Part shown: positions 42,548 to 51,035 of the stretch, one piece after another
Position numbering within the stretch: the first letter of the stretch is position 1
How the letters are laid out: every line of letters begins with the position of its first letter
The notes under the pieces: generated by a model
Told to the model about the DNA's origin: nothing
Database searches by the model: none
Seen by the model: the letters and a program-made list of their open reading frames with translations, nothing else
Assembly: GCF_017355965.1 (NCBI RefSeq)
Contig: NZ_JAFIQW010000003.1
Span: 272,001 to 336,000, forward strand
Source: Desertivibrio insolitus
Lineage (GTDB): Bacteria > Actinomycetota > Actinomycetes > Actinomycetales > Microbacteriaceae
DNA length: 64,000 nucleotides
Direction of reading: 5' to 3'
Made by a program: the position numbers and the translations under genes

Positions 42548-43489
42548 ATGACCAGGATCATTCACCAGGACGCCTCGACGAACGATCTCCACTCGGCCGA
42601 CACCCTGCTGCGCACGCTCTACGGCAGGGCGTCGCTCAAGGACCCCGGGCCCCGCCGCTTTCGCTATCGCCAGAAGATCGACGGTGACGACCGGATGAAG
42701 ATCGCGCGACTCCGCACGACCGACAGCGTCGAGTTCTCGAACGAGCTCGACCAGATCACCATCGCGCAGGTGTCGGGTGACTTCCGTCTGGAGCTCTCGC
42801 CCGATCGCCGGATGTCGCCCGTGCAGCCGACTCTCGTGCCGCGCAACGTCGGGCACGAGGGCTGGGGCGACGACTTCGACCTGCTCATCGTCAATCTGAA
42901 CCCGGCCGCGGTCGCGGTGTTCACCGACGTGCGCCCCGAGGCCGAGTCCCTGATCAACGGCCCGCAGGACTTCGTCCCCGCCCAGTCGCCCGAGTCGGCG
43001 CGCCTCTGGTGCTCGACCGTCAAGCACGTGGCTCGGGAGATCGTGTCGAACGACCGCGTCATGCAGAGCCCGTTGGTGCGCTTGTCGGCGTTCCGGTTGC
43101 TGACTGTCTCCGCGATCGAGGCGTTCGGCGACCGACATCGCGCGGTGGAGCCGCAGGCCGCGCTGCCGGATGCCGTCCGTCGGGCCCGCGCGTTCATCGA
43201 CGACAACGCCCACACGGCGATCACGGTCGACGACGTCGCGCGCGCCGCGCGCATGTCGACCCGTGGACTGCAGTGGGCCTTCCGCCGCCACCTCGACAGC
43301 ACCCCGACTGAGTACCTGCGCCGCGTGCGCCTCGAAGGGGCCCGGCAGGATCTGCTCGCGGCGGACCCGGACGGCGACGCGTCGGTCGAGTCGATCGCGC
43401 TGCGGTGGGGCTTCGCCCACAGCGGCCGCTTCGCCGGGTACTACCAGGACGCCTTCCACGAGCGGCCGAGCGCGACGCTGAAACGCTGA
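42548..43489 (+). CDS. AraC-family transcriptional regulator
   Basis: 313 residues. The N-terminal 200 residues are a sensor region resembling AraC-binding-like proteins; the C-terminal 100 residues are the two-HTH domain (VDDVARAARMSTRGLQWAFRRH, then SVESIALRWGFAHSGRFAGYYQDAF), with the conserved P-AxLKR end. Target unknown; metY and the palindrome lie upstream in the other direction. Ends convergently with the GH3 gene. Confidence 0.9.
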   Translation: MTRIIHQDASTNDLHSADTLLRTLYGRASLKDPGPRRFRYRQKIDGDDRMKIARLRTTDSVEFSNELDQITIAQVSGDFRLELSPDRRMSPVQPTLVPRNVGHEGWGDDFDLLIVNLNPAAVAVFTDVRPEAESLINGPQDFVPAQSPESARLWCSTVKHVAREIVSNDRVMQSPLVRLSAFRLLTVSAIEAFGDRHRAVEPQAALPDAVRRARAFIDDNAHTAITVDDVARAARMSTRGLQWAFRRHLDSTPTEYLRRVRLEGARQDLLAADPDGDASVESIALRWGFAHSGRFAGYYQDAFHERPSATLKR

Positions 43490-43593
43490 AGGGGCCGACT
43501 CCCTCGAGCCGACCGACCGCTGGCGTTCGGCGTCACGCGCATCACTCCGCGATCGAGCTGCACGTTCGCCAGGGTGGAGTTGTACTCAAAGAA

Positions 43594-43632
43594 GCCGGGT
43601 GGGGCGAGAGGCTCGCTCCCGCCCCACCCGGC
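43594..43632. terminator. Bidirectional terminator between AraC regulator and GH3 genes
   Basis: GCCGGGTGGGGCG pairs perfectly with CGCCCCACCCGGC (13 bp, 13-base loop); TTCTTT follows on the minus strand. Confidence 0.88.
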
Positions 43633-43645
43633 GAAGTGGGGAGAG

Positions 43646-45943
43646 CTACTTCCCTGCTTTCACGGCGAACGTCGCCGCAGCGTCGGCGTCGACCGAGCCA
43701 CCGACCGTCACCTCATAGGTGCCGGATGCGGTCTTCCAGTCGTCGGCCTTGGTGTCCCAGTACTCGAGGAGGTGCAGATCCGCGAGGTCGTCCGCGGTCA
43801 GGGTCACCTGCACGTTGCGGTGCTCACCGGGCTCGAGCGTCACGCGCTCCCACCCGATGAGACGCTTCGAGGGCTCGCCCGTCGAGCTCGGCAGCTCGAG
43901 GTAGACCTGCGCCACCTCGGTGCCCGCGACGTCACCGGTGTTGGTCAGACGGAACCGCACGCGGATCTCCTTGTCGCCCGTCGTCGACTTCGGCGTCACG
44001 TTCACCTTGTCGTACTCGAACTCGGTGTAGCTCAGGCCGTGGCCGAACTCGAACAGCGGCTCGATGCCCTCGGACTCGTACCAGCGGTAGCCGACCTTCA
44101 GGCCTTCCGAGTACTCAACCTGGCGGATCTCGGTGCTGCCCGCCGGGCGGGTGGTGGAGCCGTTGGAGAATACGCCCGGGTACTGCGCCGCGTCCTTGCC
44201 CGTGGGCGTGTCCGCAACCGACTTCGGGAACGTCATCGGCAGCTTGCCCGACGGGTTCACGTCGCCGTAGATGAGGCGTGCGAGCGCCGGTCCCACCTGC
44301 TCGCCCGAGTGCCAGGCGTGGAGCACTGCATCGACCTTGTCGAGCCAAGGCATCTCGACCGCGGATCCAGCGTTGAGGACGGCGACCGTGCGCGGAGCCG
44401 ATGCGGCCACCGCCTCGATCAGCGCGTCACCGTTGCCGTCGAGCCGCAGGTCGGGCAGGTCCTTGGTCTCACCCATCTTGTAGTGCCCGAAGACGAGGGC
44501 GACGTCGGCCGCCGCGGCGACCTGGGCTGCCTTCGCCGGGTCGGCGCCGTTGTCGTAGACGACCGTTCCGCCGGCTTCCTCGACTCGCTCGGTGATGCCG
44601 GTCAGCGGGTCCACGATCGCGTCGCAGTTCAGCGCTTGGTTCCCAGGAGGGCCGAACGGGAAGTCCCACGCGCAGCCGGTCTTGGCGCTCACGCCGTTGG
44701 TGGGCGTCTTGGATGCCGTCTGGCCGATGACGGCGACGGTGAGGTCACCTTCGGCGAGCGGCAGCACTCCGTCGTTCTTCAGCAGCACCGTGCTCTGCTC
44801 GGCAATCTCCCGGGCGAGCGCCTTGTGCTCAGGCGTCGACACGTTCGCGACCGGCGTCGCGGGCACCGGGTGGTCGAAGAGTCCGCCCTCGATGTACGAG
44901 TGGACGACCCGGAAGGCGGCCTCGTCGATGCGCGCCTGGGTGATCTCGCCGGCGGCGAGCGCGGCGTCGAGTCGAGCGGGGGTGAACCAGATGGGGCGGT
45001 TCAGCTCCTGGTCGAGCCCGGCGTTGAGTGACTCAGCGGTGGAGTGCACCGACCCGAAGTCGCTCATCACGTAGCCCCGGAAGGGGTAGTCCTCGCGCAG
45101 GCTCGTGGTGAGGATGTCGTTCTCGCACGCGTACACCCCGTTGACCTGGTTGTACGAGCACATCACGCTGCCGGGGTCGCTCTTGCGGACGGCGATCTCG
45201 TACGGCAGGTCGTAGATCTGCTTGAAGGTGCGCTCATCCATGTTGGACGAGCTCTCCTCGCGGTCCACCTCCTGCTCGTTCGCGACGTAGTGCTTCAGGT
45301 TGGCGACGATCGGCTTGTCGGGGTTGCCGTCCTCGAGGCCGCGCACGTTCGCCGCGGCCATGAGGCCGGAGAGCACGGGATCCTCGCCGAAGTACTCAGA
45401 TCCCCGGCCGGAGAGCGGGGTCCTACCCGACGCGATGCCCGGGCCGAGGATGACGGCGTTGCGCTTGTCGAACGACTCGCTGCCGTGCGCAATCGCCTTC
45501 TCCTCCCCGAGTTCGAGGTTCCAGGTCGCGGCCACCGCGATCGGGCCAGGCCAGGCGGTCGTTCCGGCGGAGCGATAGACGCCGTCGGGACCGTTGTTGT
45601 AGACGACCACCGGCGTGCAGGGCACCTGCGCCGGGTAGACCACGTCGGCCTCGCCGCGGGCCGTCCATGTCGTCTTCGTCGGGTCATTCGCCGGCTGCTC
45701 CACGAGCCACCGGTACTTCTGGTGCTGGCTGCTGGCGTCGAGCAGCGCGTTGGCGCGCTCGGTGGCACTCAGTGACGTGTCCATCCACGGCACCGTCGAG
45801 CAGTCCACGGTGGCGGCCGCTGCCGGTGCCGCGAGCAGGCCGCCGGCGCCCGTCGCGACAACGATCCCGCTCATGACCACGGCGAGACCCCGTGCTGTCC
45901 TCCGCCGCGAGCGCGGCTTCCGGTTCCCAATGCGTCGTTGCAT
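43646..45943 (-). CDS. Secreted glycoside hydrolase family 3 beta-glucosidase-like enzyme
   Basis: 765 residues from the ATG at 45943 (AGGGAA eight bases upstream). The N-terminus is rich in arginine (RKPRSRRRTARGLAVVMSG, possibly Tat) followed by a hydrophobic stretch and AAPAAAA, a signal peptide. Domain order: GH3 barrel with nucleophile Asp in GYVMSDFGSVHS (about 300), alpha/beta sandwich (STVLLKNDGVLPLAEG), and C-terminal fibronectin-like domain (FEFGHGLSYTEFEYDK). Likely releases glucose or a related sugar from plant glycosides outside the cell. Own promoter with two LacI-type operators. Confidence 0.92.
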   Translation of the reverse strand: MQRRIGNRKPRSRRRTARGLAVVMSGIVVATGAGGLLAAPAAAATVDCSTVPWMDTSLSATERANALLDASSQHQKYRWLVEQPANDPTKTTWTARGEADVVYPAQVPCTPVVVYNNGPDGVYRSAGTTAWPGPIAVAATWNLELGEEKAIAHGSESFDKRNAVILGPGIASGRTPLSGRGSEYFGEDPVLSGLMAAANVRGLEDGNPDKPIVANLKHYVANEQEVDREESSSNMDERTFKQIYDLPYEIAVRKSDPGSVMCSYNQVNGVYACENDILTTSLREDYPFRGYVMSDFGSVHSTAESLNAGLDQELNRPIWFTPARLDAALAAGEITQARIDEAAFRVVHSYIEGGLFDHPVPATPVANVSTPEHKALAREIAEQSTVLLKNDGVLPLAEGDLTVAVIGQTASKTPTNGVSAKTGCAWDFPFGPPGNQALNCDAIVDPLTGITERVEEAGGTVVYDNGADPAKAAQVAAAADVALVFGHYKMGETKDLPDLRLDGNGDALIEAVAASAPRTVAVLNAGSAVEMPWLDKVDAVLHAWHSGEQVGPALARLIYGDVNPSGKLPMTFPKSVADTPTGKDAAQYPGVFSNGSTTRPAGSTEIRQVEYSEGLKVGYRWYESEGIEPLFEFGHGLSYTEFEYDKVNVTPKSTTGDKEIRVRFRLTNTGDVAGTEVAQVYLELPSSTGEPSKRLIGWERVTLEPGEHRNVQVTLTADDLADLHLLEYWDTKADDWKTASGTYEVTVGGSVDADAAATFAVKAGK

Positions 45944-45998
45944 CAATTCGTTTCCCTCATCGTCGAGAGTCGGTCCCCCAGGACCGGGTCCATCTTTG

Positions 45999-46060
45999 TG
46001 AACCGCTTCACACACTCACAGCGCGGTGGAGGGTTGTCAAGAATGTTTTGAAGCGCATCA
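45999..46060 (-). promoter_or_regulatory. GH3 promoter with two LacI-type operators
   Basis: Minus strand -35 TTGACA (46035-46040), 17-base spacer, weak -10 GAGTGT (46012-46017). Operator TGAACCGCTTCA (45999-46010, within the longer palindrome TGTGAACCGCTTCACA) lies just downstream; a second, TGAAGCGCATCA (46049-46060, one mismatch), lies upstream of the -35. Confidence 0.65.
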
Positions 46061-46092
46061 TTTCCGGAGCGGAGTACGCGGAGCGTACGCCG

Positions 46093-48156
46093 CTAGAGGC
46101 GCGAAAAAGGATAGGACACGAGCACCGGGCCCTCGTGGCGCTCCTTGCCGCGCACCCAGGTGGTCCCGGCGGGCACGTCGACGGTCAGCTCGTCGCGGGT
46201 CGCGGTGACACCGATGTGGCCCCGCGCCGTCGGTACAGTGACGGCGGCCCAGTCGAGGTCGCCGAGGTCGGGTTCGACGACGAACTCCGACCAGCCGTAG
46301 CCGGTCGGACGGATGCCCAGCACGATCTGTGGCAGCAGGGCAGCAGGCCCCGACGACCAGGCATGACACAGGCTCTTGCCGAACGGCCGACCGTACATCT
46401 CCCAGGGAGAATGCCCGGGTTCGGGGAAGTCCTCCCAGAACGTCTTGGCGCCCTGCTCGAGCATCGGCGCCCAGTCGGAGCGGATGCGATCCAGTGCCGA
46501 CCTTAGCTCGCCGGCGTCCGCCAGCGCCTGGATCGCGAACGCCCGCATGAAGGGCGTCTGTGCGTCGACGTGCTGCAGCGACTCCGCCGTCCGTCCGTCG
46601 GGTGGTCGGACACCGGCGAGTTGCGCTAGGAAGTCCGCGTAGCCTCCGTCGTCGTCGACCACGGTGGTGCCGATCGTCGGTCGCCAGCGCCGCGCGTCGC
46701 CGTCCCAGGCGGACCGGAGGGTCTGGCGCAGCCGAGCAGCGAGTTCCGACCAAGTCCCTGCGCCGGGATGATCCACCGCGCCGAGCACTTCGGACGCGCT
46801 CTCGAGTGCCCAGTGCCAGAGCATCTGCAGGGCCGTCGGCACACCGTCGTGGTCGGACCGGTACCCCCAGTCGATGAACACGGATCCAGGGCCGGCACCC
46901 ACGAAGGCGTCGGAGCCGCTGGCAGGACGGAAAAGTCCGCTGGCGTCGGCATGCTGTGCGAGCGCGGAGACGAAGTCGTGGAGCACGTCCGCCTCGCGAC
47001 GGGTGAACTCGCGATCGCCGAAGTACTGCAGGTGGGCCCGGTGGGCGATCACCCACCAGAGCGAGTAGTCCGCGATGCCGTTGACGAACCCGTCGACCAC
47101 GCGACCGAGGGCCGCGAGCCCGTCCTGCACGATCGCCTTGTCGCCGAATGCGAAGGCGTTGGCGGTGATCCCCAGCGCCTGATCGCCGATCCACGGCATC
47201 CGGTCCCGCTTGATCCCGTCGACGACGAGTCCCTGCATGCAGAGCCGCATCGTGTAGGCGCTCGTCGACCAGATGCGGTTGAGGGTGTCGTCCGAGGAGA
47301 GGAACGCCCCACGGCGAGGCACGTCCCGCACGAGAGCGTCGACCGCGACCTCGGATGCCTGGGTGCCGGTGATCCGGAGATGCGAGATCGCCAGCGGCAG
47401 CACGGTGGTCCACAGACCAGGCGCGACGGCCACGACCTCTGGTACGACCTCGGTGAGCCGTTCGTCCGCCATCGCCTCGGCGAGGGATTCGCCGGGCACC
47501 ACCGTCGGACGCTCGGGAGCGGCGATCAGCGGGCGGCCCAGGACCGGTTCCGCGAGACTCCACACGTCGGCTTCGGTGGGGACCATCTGCCGGCGCTGTG
47601 TCGGTTCCTCGACCCGATGCGGCGGTGTCGAACCACCGGCTCGAGGCGCGACGGCCTGCCATTCGCCGTCCCGCGCCAGGAAGGCCCATTCGACGCCCGT
47701 CCCGCTCGCCTCGGCGACGGCGCACGGTTCGCCGTCCTCCGACGTGAGTGTGAACTCGAGCACGGCGCTCGCCGGATGCAGCACCACCGTCCGGAGCCCG
47801 GCGCCAGTGGCCGGAGCGGGCTCCGCCGTTCCGCCGGAATCCATCCGGACCGCACCCGTTGCCATCAACGAGACATCGCCGGCCGTGCCGTCGCGGGATG
47901 TCCTGCGGAACCGGACGTGCTCGGCCGGACGCCCGAAGTTCTCGCTGTAGTCGACGTGACGACCGACGCGGCGCCCCTCGCTGACGATCCGGGCCAGGAT
48001 GCCGAGCTCGCGGTCCGCTTCCGCGTACACCCAGTCGTGCGTCGTCCCCCGCTCGCCGGAGACGTCCGGGAACGGATCAGGACCCAGCTCGCGCAGCGCG
48101 GCGAGCAACTCCTCCCGCCCGGACGGCGGCGCGAGCCGGGTCGGGGTCGAGGTCAC
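46093..48156 (-). CDS. Six-hairpin glycosidase, alpha-L-rhamnosidase-like
   Basis: 687 residues from the GTG at 48156, which overlaps the preceding stop in a GTGA. The central part (about 290-600) is an alpha/alpha six-hairpin domain resembling GH78: DDTLNRIWSTSAYTMRLCMQG, DGIKRDRMPWIGDQALGI (compare the CPQRDERLGWTGDAQ motif of the neighbour) and a C-terminal beta-sandwich (VEPDLGDLDWAAVTVPTARG). The equivalent of the acid Glu in the DER motif is Arg-Met here (DRMPW), so specificity or mechanism may differ. No signal peptide: cytosolic. Probably works with the coupled GH78. Confidence 0.85.
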   Translation of the reverse strand: MTSTPTRLAPPSGREELLAALRELGPDPFPDVSGERGTTHDWVYAEADRELGILARIVSEGRRVGRHVDYSENFGRPAEHVRFRRTSRDGTAGDVSLMATGAVRMDSGGTAEPAPATGAGLRTVVLHPASAVLEFTLTSEDGEPCAVAEASGTGVEWAFLARDGEWQAVAPRAGGSTPPHRVEEPTQRRQMVPTEADVWSLAEPVLGRPLIAAPERPTVVPGESLAEAMADERLTEVVPEVVAVAPGLWTTVLPLAISHLRITGTQASEVAVDALVRDVPRRGAFLSSDDTLNRIWSTSAYTMRLCMQGLVVDGIKRDRMPWIGDQALGITANAFAFGDKAIVQDGLAALGRVVDGFVNGIADYSLWWVIAHRAHLQYFGDREFTRREADVLHDFVSALAQHADASGLFRPASGSDAFVGAGPGSVFIDWGYRSDHDGVPTALQMLWHWALESASEVLGAVDHPGAGTWSELAARLRQTLRSAWDGDARRWRPTIGTTVVDDDGGYADFLAQLAGVRPPDGRTAESLQHVDAQTPFMRAFAIQALADAGELRSALDRIRSDWAPMLEQGAKTFWEDFPEPGHSPWEMYGRPFGKSLCHAWSSGPAALLPQIVLGIRPTGYGWSEFVVEPDLGDLDWAAVTVPTARGHIGVTATRDELTVDVPAGTTWVRGKERHEGPVLVSYPFSRL

Positions 48157-50816
48157 GCGGGCGCCCCCGCGACCGAGGCGCGCTCGATGCGGATCGTGTG
48201 CCGCCCGTGGCCGAGTTCGCCTGCCGTGGCAGCACCGTCGACGGTGACTACCGACTCCGGGGTCAGGGGCAGGTCGAGGCGGGCACGCACACCGAACGGC
48301 ACGTGCACCTCCGCCTCGAAGAGCCGCTGATCGTCGATCCGCCAGTCGATCGACAGCTCGCCGTACGCGGTGTCGATGCTCGCACGTGCGCGGTCCAGTC
48401 CCACGCCCGGCCGGGGTGCGATGGACGCGACCCGGTAGCCGGGCTCCGCAGGTGCCAGCCCGGCGACGGTGCGATAGACCCAGTCGAGCATCGCTCCGTA
48501 GGCATAGTGGTTGAACGAGATCATCCCGTCGCCCTCGGTCGTGTCCATGTCGCCGGTGTGGATGCTGCCGTCCTCGCGGATCGCGTCCCAGCGCTCCCAC
48601 ACCGTCGTCGCCCCTCGTTCCACCTGGTAGAGCCACGAGGGCGCCTCCCGGCGGAGCAGCATGGAGTACGCCTCGGCGAGGTGACCGGTGTTGCTCAAGG
48701 CGAACAGCACGAGCGGCGTCCCGAGGAACCCCGTGGCGATGCGCCCGCGCTCGTTCCGCACGTTCTCGGCGAGTGCGGCCGCGACGGCGGTGCGCTCTGC
48801 TTCGGGAGCCACCCGGAACTCGAGAGCGAGCGCCGCGCCCGTCTGGGTGCGGAAGGCCTCGTCGCTCCACTTCCGCCACATCTCCTCAGCGACTGTCGCG
48901 GCGAGGTCGTCCAGACGACGGGCCTCGGCCTCGTCACCGACGAGACGCTCGGCCTGCGCGAGCAGCCGCGCGGACTGCACGTAGAAGGCGTTCGCGACGT
49001 AGTCCGACGAGACCTTCGCCGCCCAGGGGCGGTCGGCCGGGGCGTCGGGATCGAGCCAGTCGCCGTACTGGAAAGGCTCGTGCGGCAGGAGCACCTCGGT
49101 GCCGGCGCGGCGCTCCAGGTGACCGACCCAGCGACGCATGCTCGAGAGCTGGCGCCGCACAATGTCCGTGCCGCCGTACGACTGGTGCACGGCCATCGGC
49201 ACGATGGTCGCGGCATCCGCCCAACCCGCGCGCCCGTTGGGGTCGATCGCGATGCCGCCCATGATCATGTCGCCGTGCCGGATGATGTCGGGTACGACGG
49301 AGGCGACGCCCCCCTCGTCGGTCTGGTCCAGCTCGAGGTCGCGGAGCCAGGACGCCCAGAAGCTCCGCGAGTCCACGAGGGTGGAGGCGGTGGGAGCGAA
49401 GGCCTGCGCGTCTCCCGTCCAGCCGAGTCGTTCGTCGCGCTGCGGGCAGTCGGTCGGCACCGAGACGAAGTTGTCGCGGAGCGACCACAGGGTGTTCTCG
49501 TGGAAACGGTCGAGCGCCTCGTCGGACGACGAGAAGCTCGAGCGCCGCGGCAGGTCGGTGGAGATCGCGACGGCGGTCGCCTCGAGCACACGGTCGGCTC
49601 CGCTGACCTCGGCGTGCTGGAATCCGTGGAAGGTGAACACCGGCTCGAGCAGGATCTCGCCGTCACGGGCGAGGACGTACGTGTCGGTGGCCTTCGCGCT
49701 GCGGAGCGCGGCGGTGTGCAAAGCGCCGTCGGGCTCGAGCACCTCCGCGTGACGCACGGTCACCGTCTGGCCGGCGCGACCCTCGACACGCAGTCGCACC
49801 CAGCCGGAGATGTTCTGCCCGGCGTCCAGCATCACTCGGCCGTCGCGCTCCTCGGCGCGCATGGCGCGCTCGTCGATGACGCGCACGGGAGCGACGCCCC
49901 GCGGCTCCAGCACCGCCACGTCGAACGGCACCGCGTCGGCAGCGGTCCACGCGGAGTCGTCGAACCCGACGAGAGACGCGTCACCGGCGTCCTCACGGAA
50001 GTCGATCGCCGTGCCGTCGTAGATGCTCGCCGACCGGATCGGCCCGAATCCGCCGCGCCACTCCCGGCCGGTCGCCACGACCGTGCGGTCACCTGAACCG
50101 TCGACCGTCTCGAGCTGCAGGAGCGCGCCGATCCGGTCGCCGTAGATCTCGGTGTGACCGGCGAAGCCGAAGCGTCCTCGGTACCACCCGTCCGCGACGG
50201 ACACGGCGATCGCGTTGCGGCCGCTCTGCAGCAGCTCCGTCACGTCGACGGTGTCGACGAGCACCCGTTCGCGGTAGCTGGTCCAGCCCGGGGTGAGCAG
50301 CGCCCCGTCGACGAGCCGTCCGTTGAGCCGGACCTCGGCCGTCCCGAGCGCCGTCAGGTACAGCCGTGCGCTCGAGACGGACTGCGGAATGTCGAACTCG
50401 GTGCGAAGGATCGGTACCGGACCGGCGACTTCGCTCGGCACGTCGATCATCGTCGCGGTGTAGTCCGCGGGGGAGAGCCCGCCTTCGACCTCCAGAGAGT
50501 CGCTCCACTCGCTCCATCCGGTGGCGGTGGCGACGCGGACGGCGTAGTGGCGTCGCTCGCGAGCAGTCAGGGCACCACCCGGTGCCGGCACCTCGATCGG
50601 ATCGTAGCCGGACACCGGCTCGTCCTCCACCCAGTCGGAGTCGGGGCGTCGGTGACGGAGCTGGTAACCCGTGGGTTCCTCGTCCCCGTCGCTCGAGGCC
50701 GTCCAGGTGAGCAGCAGCGGAACGAGGGGGAGTCCGAGGAGCCCCTGGTCGAACTGGTGACGAAGGCGGGAGACGGAGACCGAACGGTCGAGGTCGGTCG
50801 CGGAAGGAAGTGACAT
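48153..50816 (-). CDS. Alpha-L-rhamnosidase, GH78
   Basis: 887 residues from the ATG at 50816 (GGAGAG upstream); the longer frame would run through the operator. Order: fibronectin-like N-terminal domain (to about 130), carbohydrate-binding N domain (LYLTALGTAEVRLNGRLVDG, TPGWTSYRERV), concanavalin-like part (DAGQNISGWVRLRVEGRAGQ), six-hairpin catalytic domain with VPTDCPQRDERLGWTGDAQ (catalytic Glu in DER) and C-terminal beta-domain (IAPRPGVGLDRARASIDTAYG). Removes terminal alpha-L-rhamnose. No signal peptide, so it acts on imported glycosides. First gene of a two-gene operon divergent from the ABC importer. Confidence 0.94.
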   Translation of the reverse strand: MSLPSATDLDRSVSVSRLRHQFDQGLLGLPLVPLLLTWTASSDGDEEPTGYQLRHRRPDSDWVEDEPVSGYDPIEVPAPGGALTARERRHYAVRVATATGWSEWSDSLEVEGGLSPADYTATMIDVPSEVAGPVPILRTEFDIPQSVSSARLYLTALGTAEVRLNGRLVDGALLTPGWTSYRERVLVDTVDVTELLQSGRNAIAVSVADGWYRGRFGFAGHTEIYGDRIGALLQLETVDGSGDRTVVATGREWRGGFGPIRSASIYDGTAIDFREDAGDASLVGFDDSAWTAADAVPFDVAVLEPRGVAPVRVIDERAMRAEERDGRVMLDAGQNISGWVRLRVEGRAGQTVTVRHAEVLEPDGALHTAALRSAKATDTYVLARDGEILLEPVFTFHGFQHAEVSGADRVLEATAVAISTDLPRRSSFSSSDEALDRFHENTLWSLRDNFVSVPTDCPQRDERLGWTGDAQAFAPTASTLVDSRSFWASWLRDLELDQTDEGGVASVVPDIIRHGDMIMGGIAIDPNGRAGWADAATIVPMAVHQSYGGTDIVRRQLSSMRRWVGHLERRAGTEVLLPHEPFQYGDWLDPDAPADRPWAAKVSSDYVANAFYVQSARLLAQAERLVGDEAEARRLDDLAATVAEEMWRKWSDEAFRTQTGAALALEFRVAPEAERTAVAAALAENVRNERGRIATGFLGTPLVLFALSNTGHLAEAYSMLLRREAPSWLYQVERGATTVWERWDAIREDGSIHTGDMDTTEGDGMISFNHYAYGAMLDWVYRTVAGLAPAEPGYRVASIAPRPGVGLDRARASIDTAYGELSIDWRIDDQRLFEAEVHVPFGVRARLDLPLTPESVVTVDGAATAGELGHGRHTIRIERASVAGAPA

Positions 50817-50829
50817 GGCTCTCCGATTT

Positions 50830-50841
50830 TGAAACGCTTCA
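50830..50841 (-). promoter_or_regulatory. LacI-type operator of the rhamnosidase operon
   Basis: TGAAACGCTTCA, 13 bases before the GH78 start codon. A possible -35 TTGACC lies at 50884-50889 on the minus strand, so the operator would fall just after the transcription start. Confidence 0.65.
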
Positions 50842-50938
50842 GCCTCGAAGCGCTCGATCATTCTTCCCATGAGGCGGCGTGCGGGTCAAGAAGCCCCCTG
50901 GAGGGGTCTCCGTTATCCGATCGTGCCCCTCGGAAGGC

Positions 50939-50991
50939 TTGACAGCGGTGCAGCCGCCTTTCTATCGTGAAGCCGTCTTGAACCGATTCAA
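50939..50991 (+). promoter_or_regulatory. Promoter and LacI-type operator of the ABC importer operon
   Basis: -35 TTGACA (50939-50944), 18-base spacer, -10 TATCGT (50963-50968), and the palindrome TTGAACCGATTCAA (50978-50991) at about +4 to +17. Classic repressible layout. Confidence 0.78.
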
Positions 50992-51035
50992 AGACGTTGG
51001 CGCCGGGTCACCGGACTTTTACAAGGAGGTAAAGG

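Noticed and set aside
50845..50857. TCGAAGCGCTCGA as an additional LacI operator
   Set aside because: Three mismatches to TGAAnCGnTTCA; left out of the operator set.
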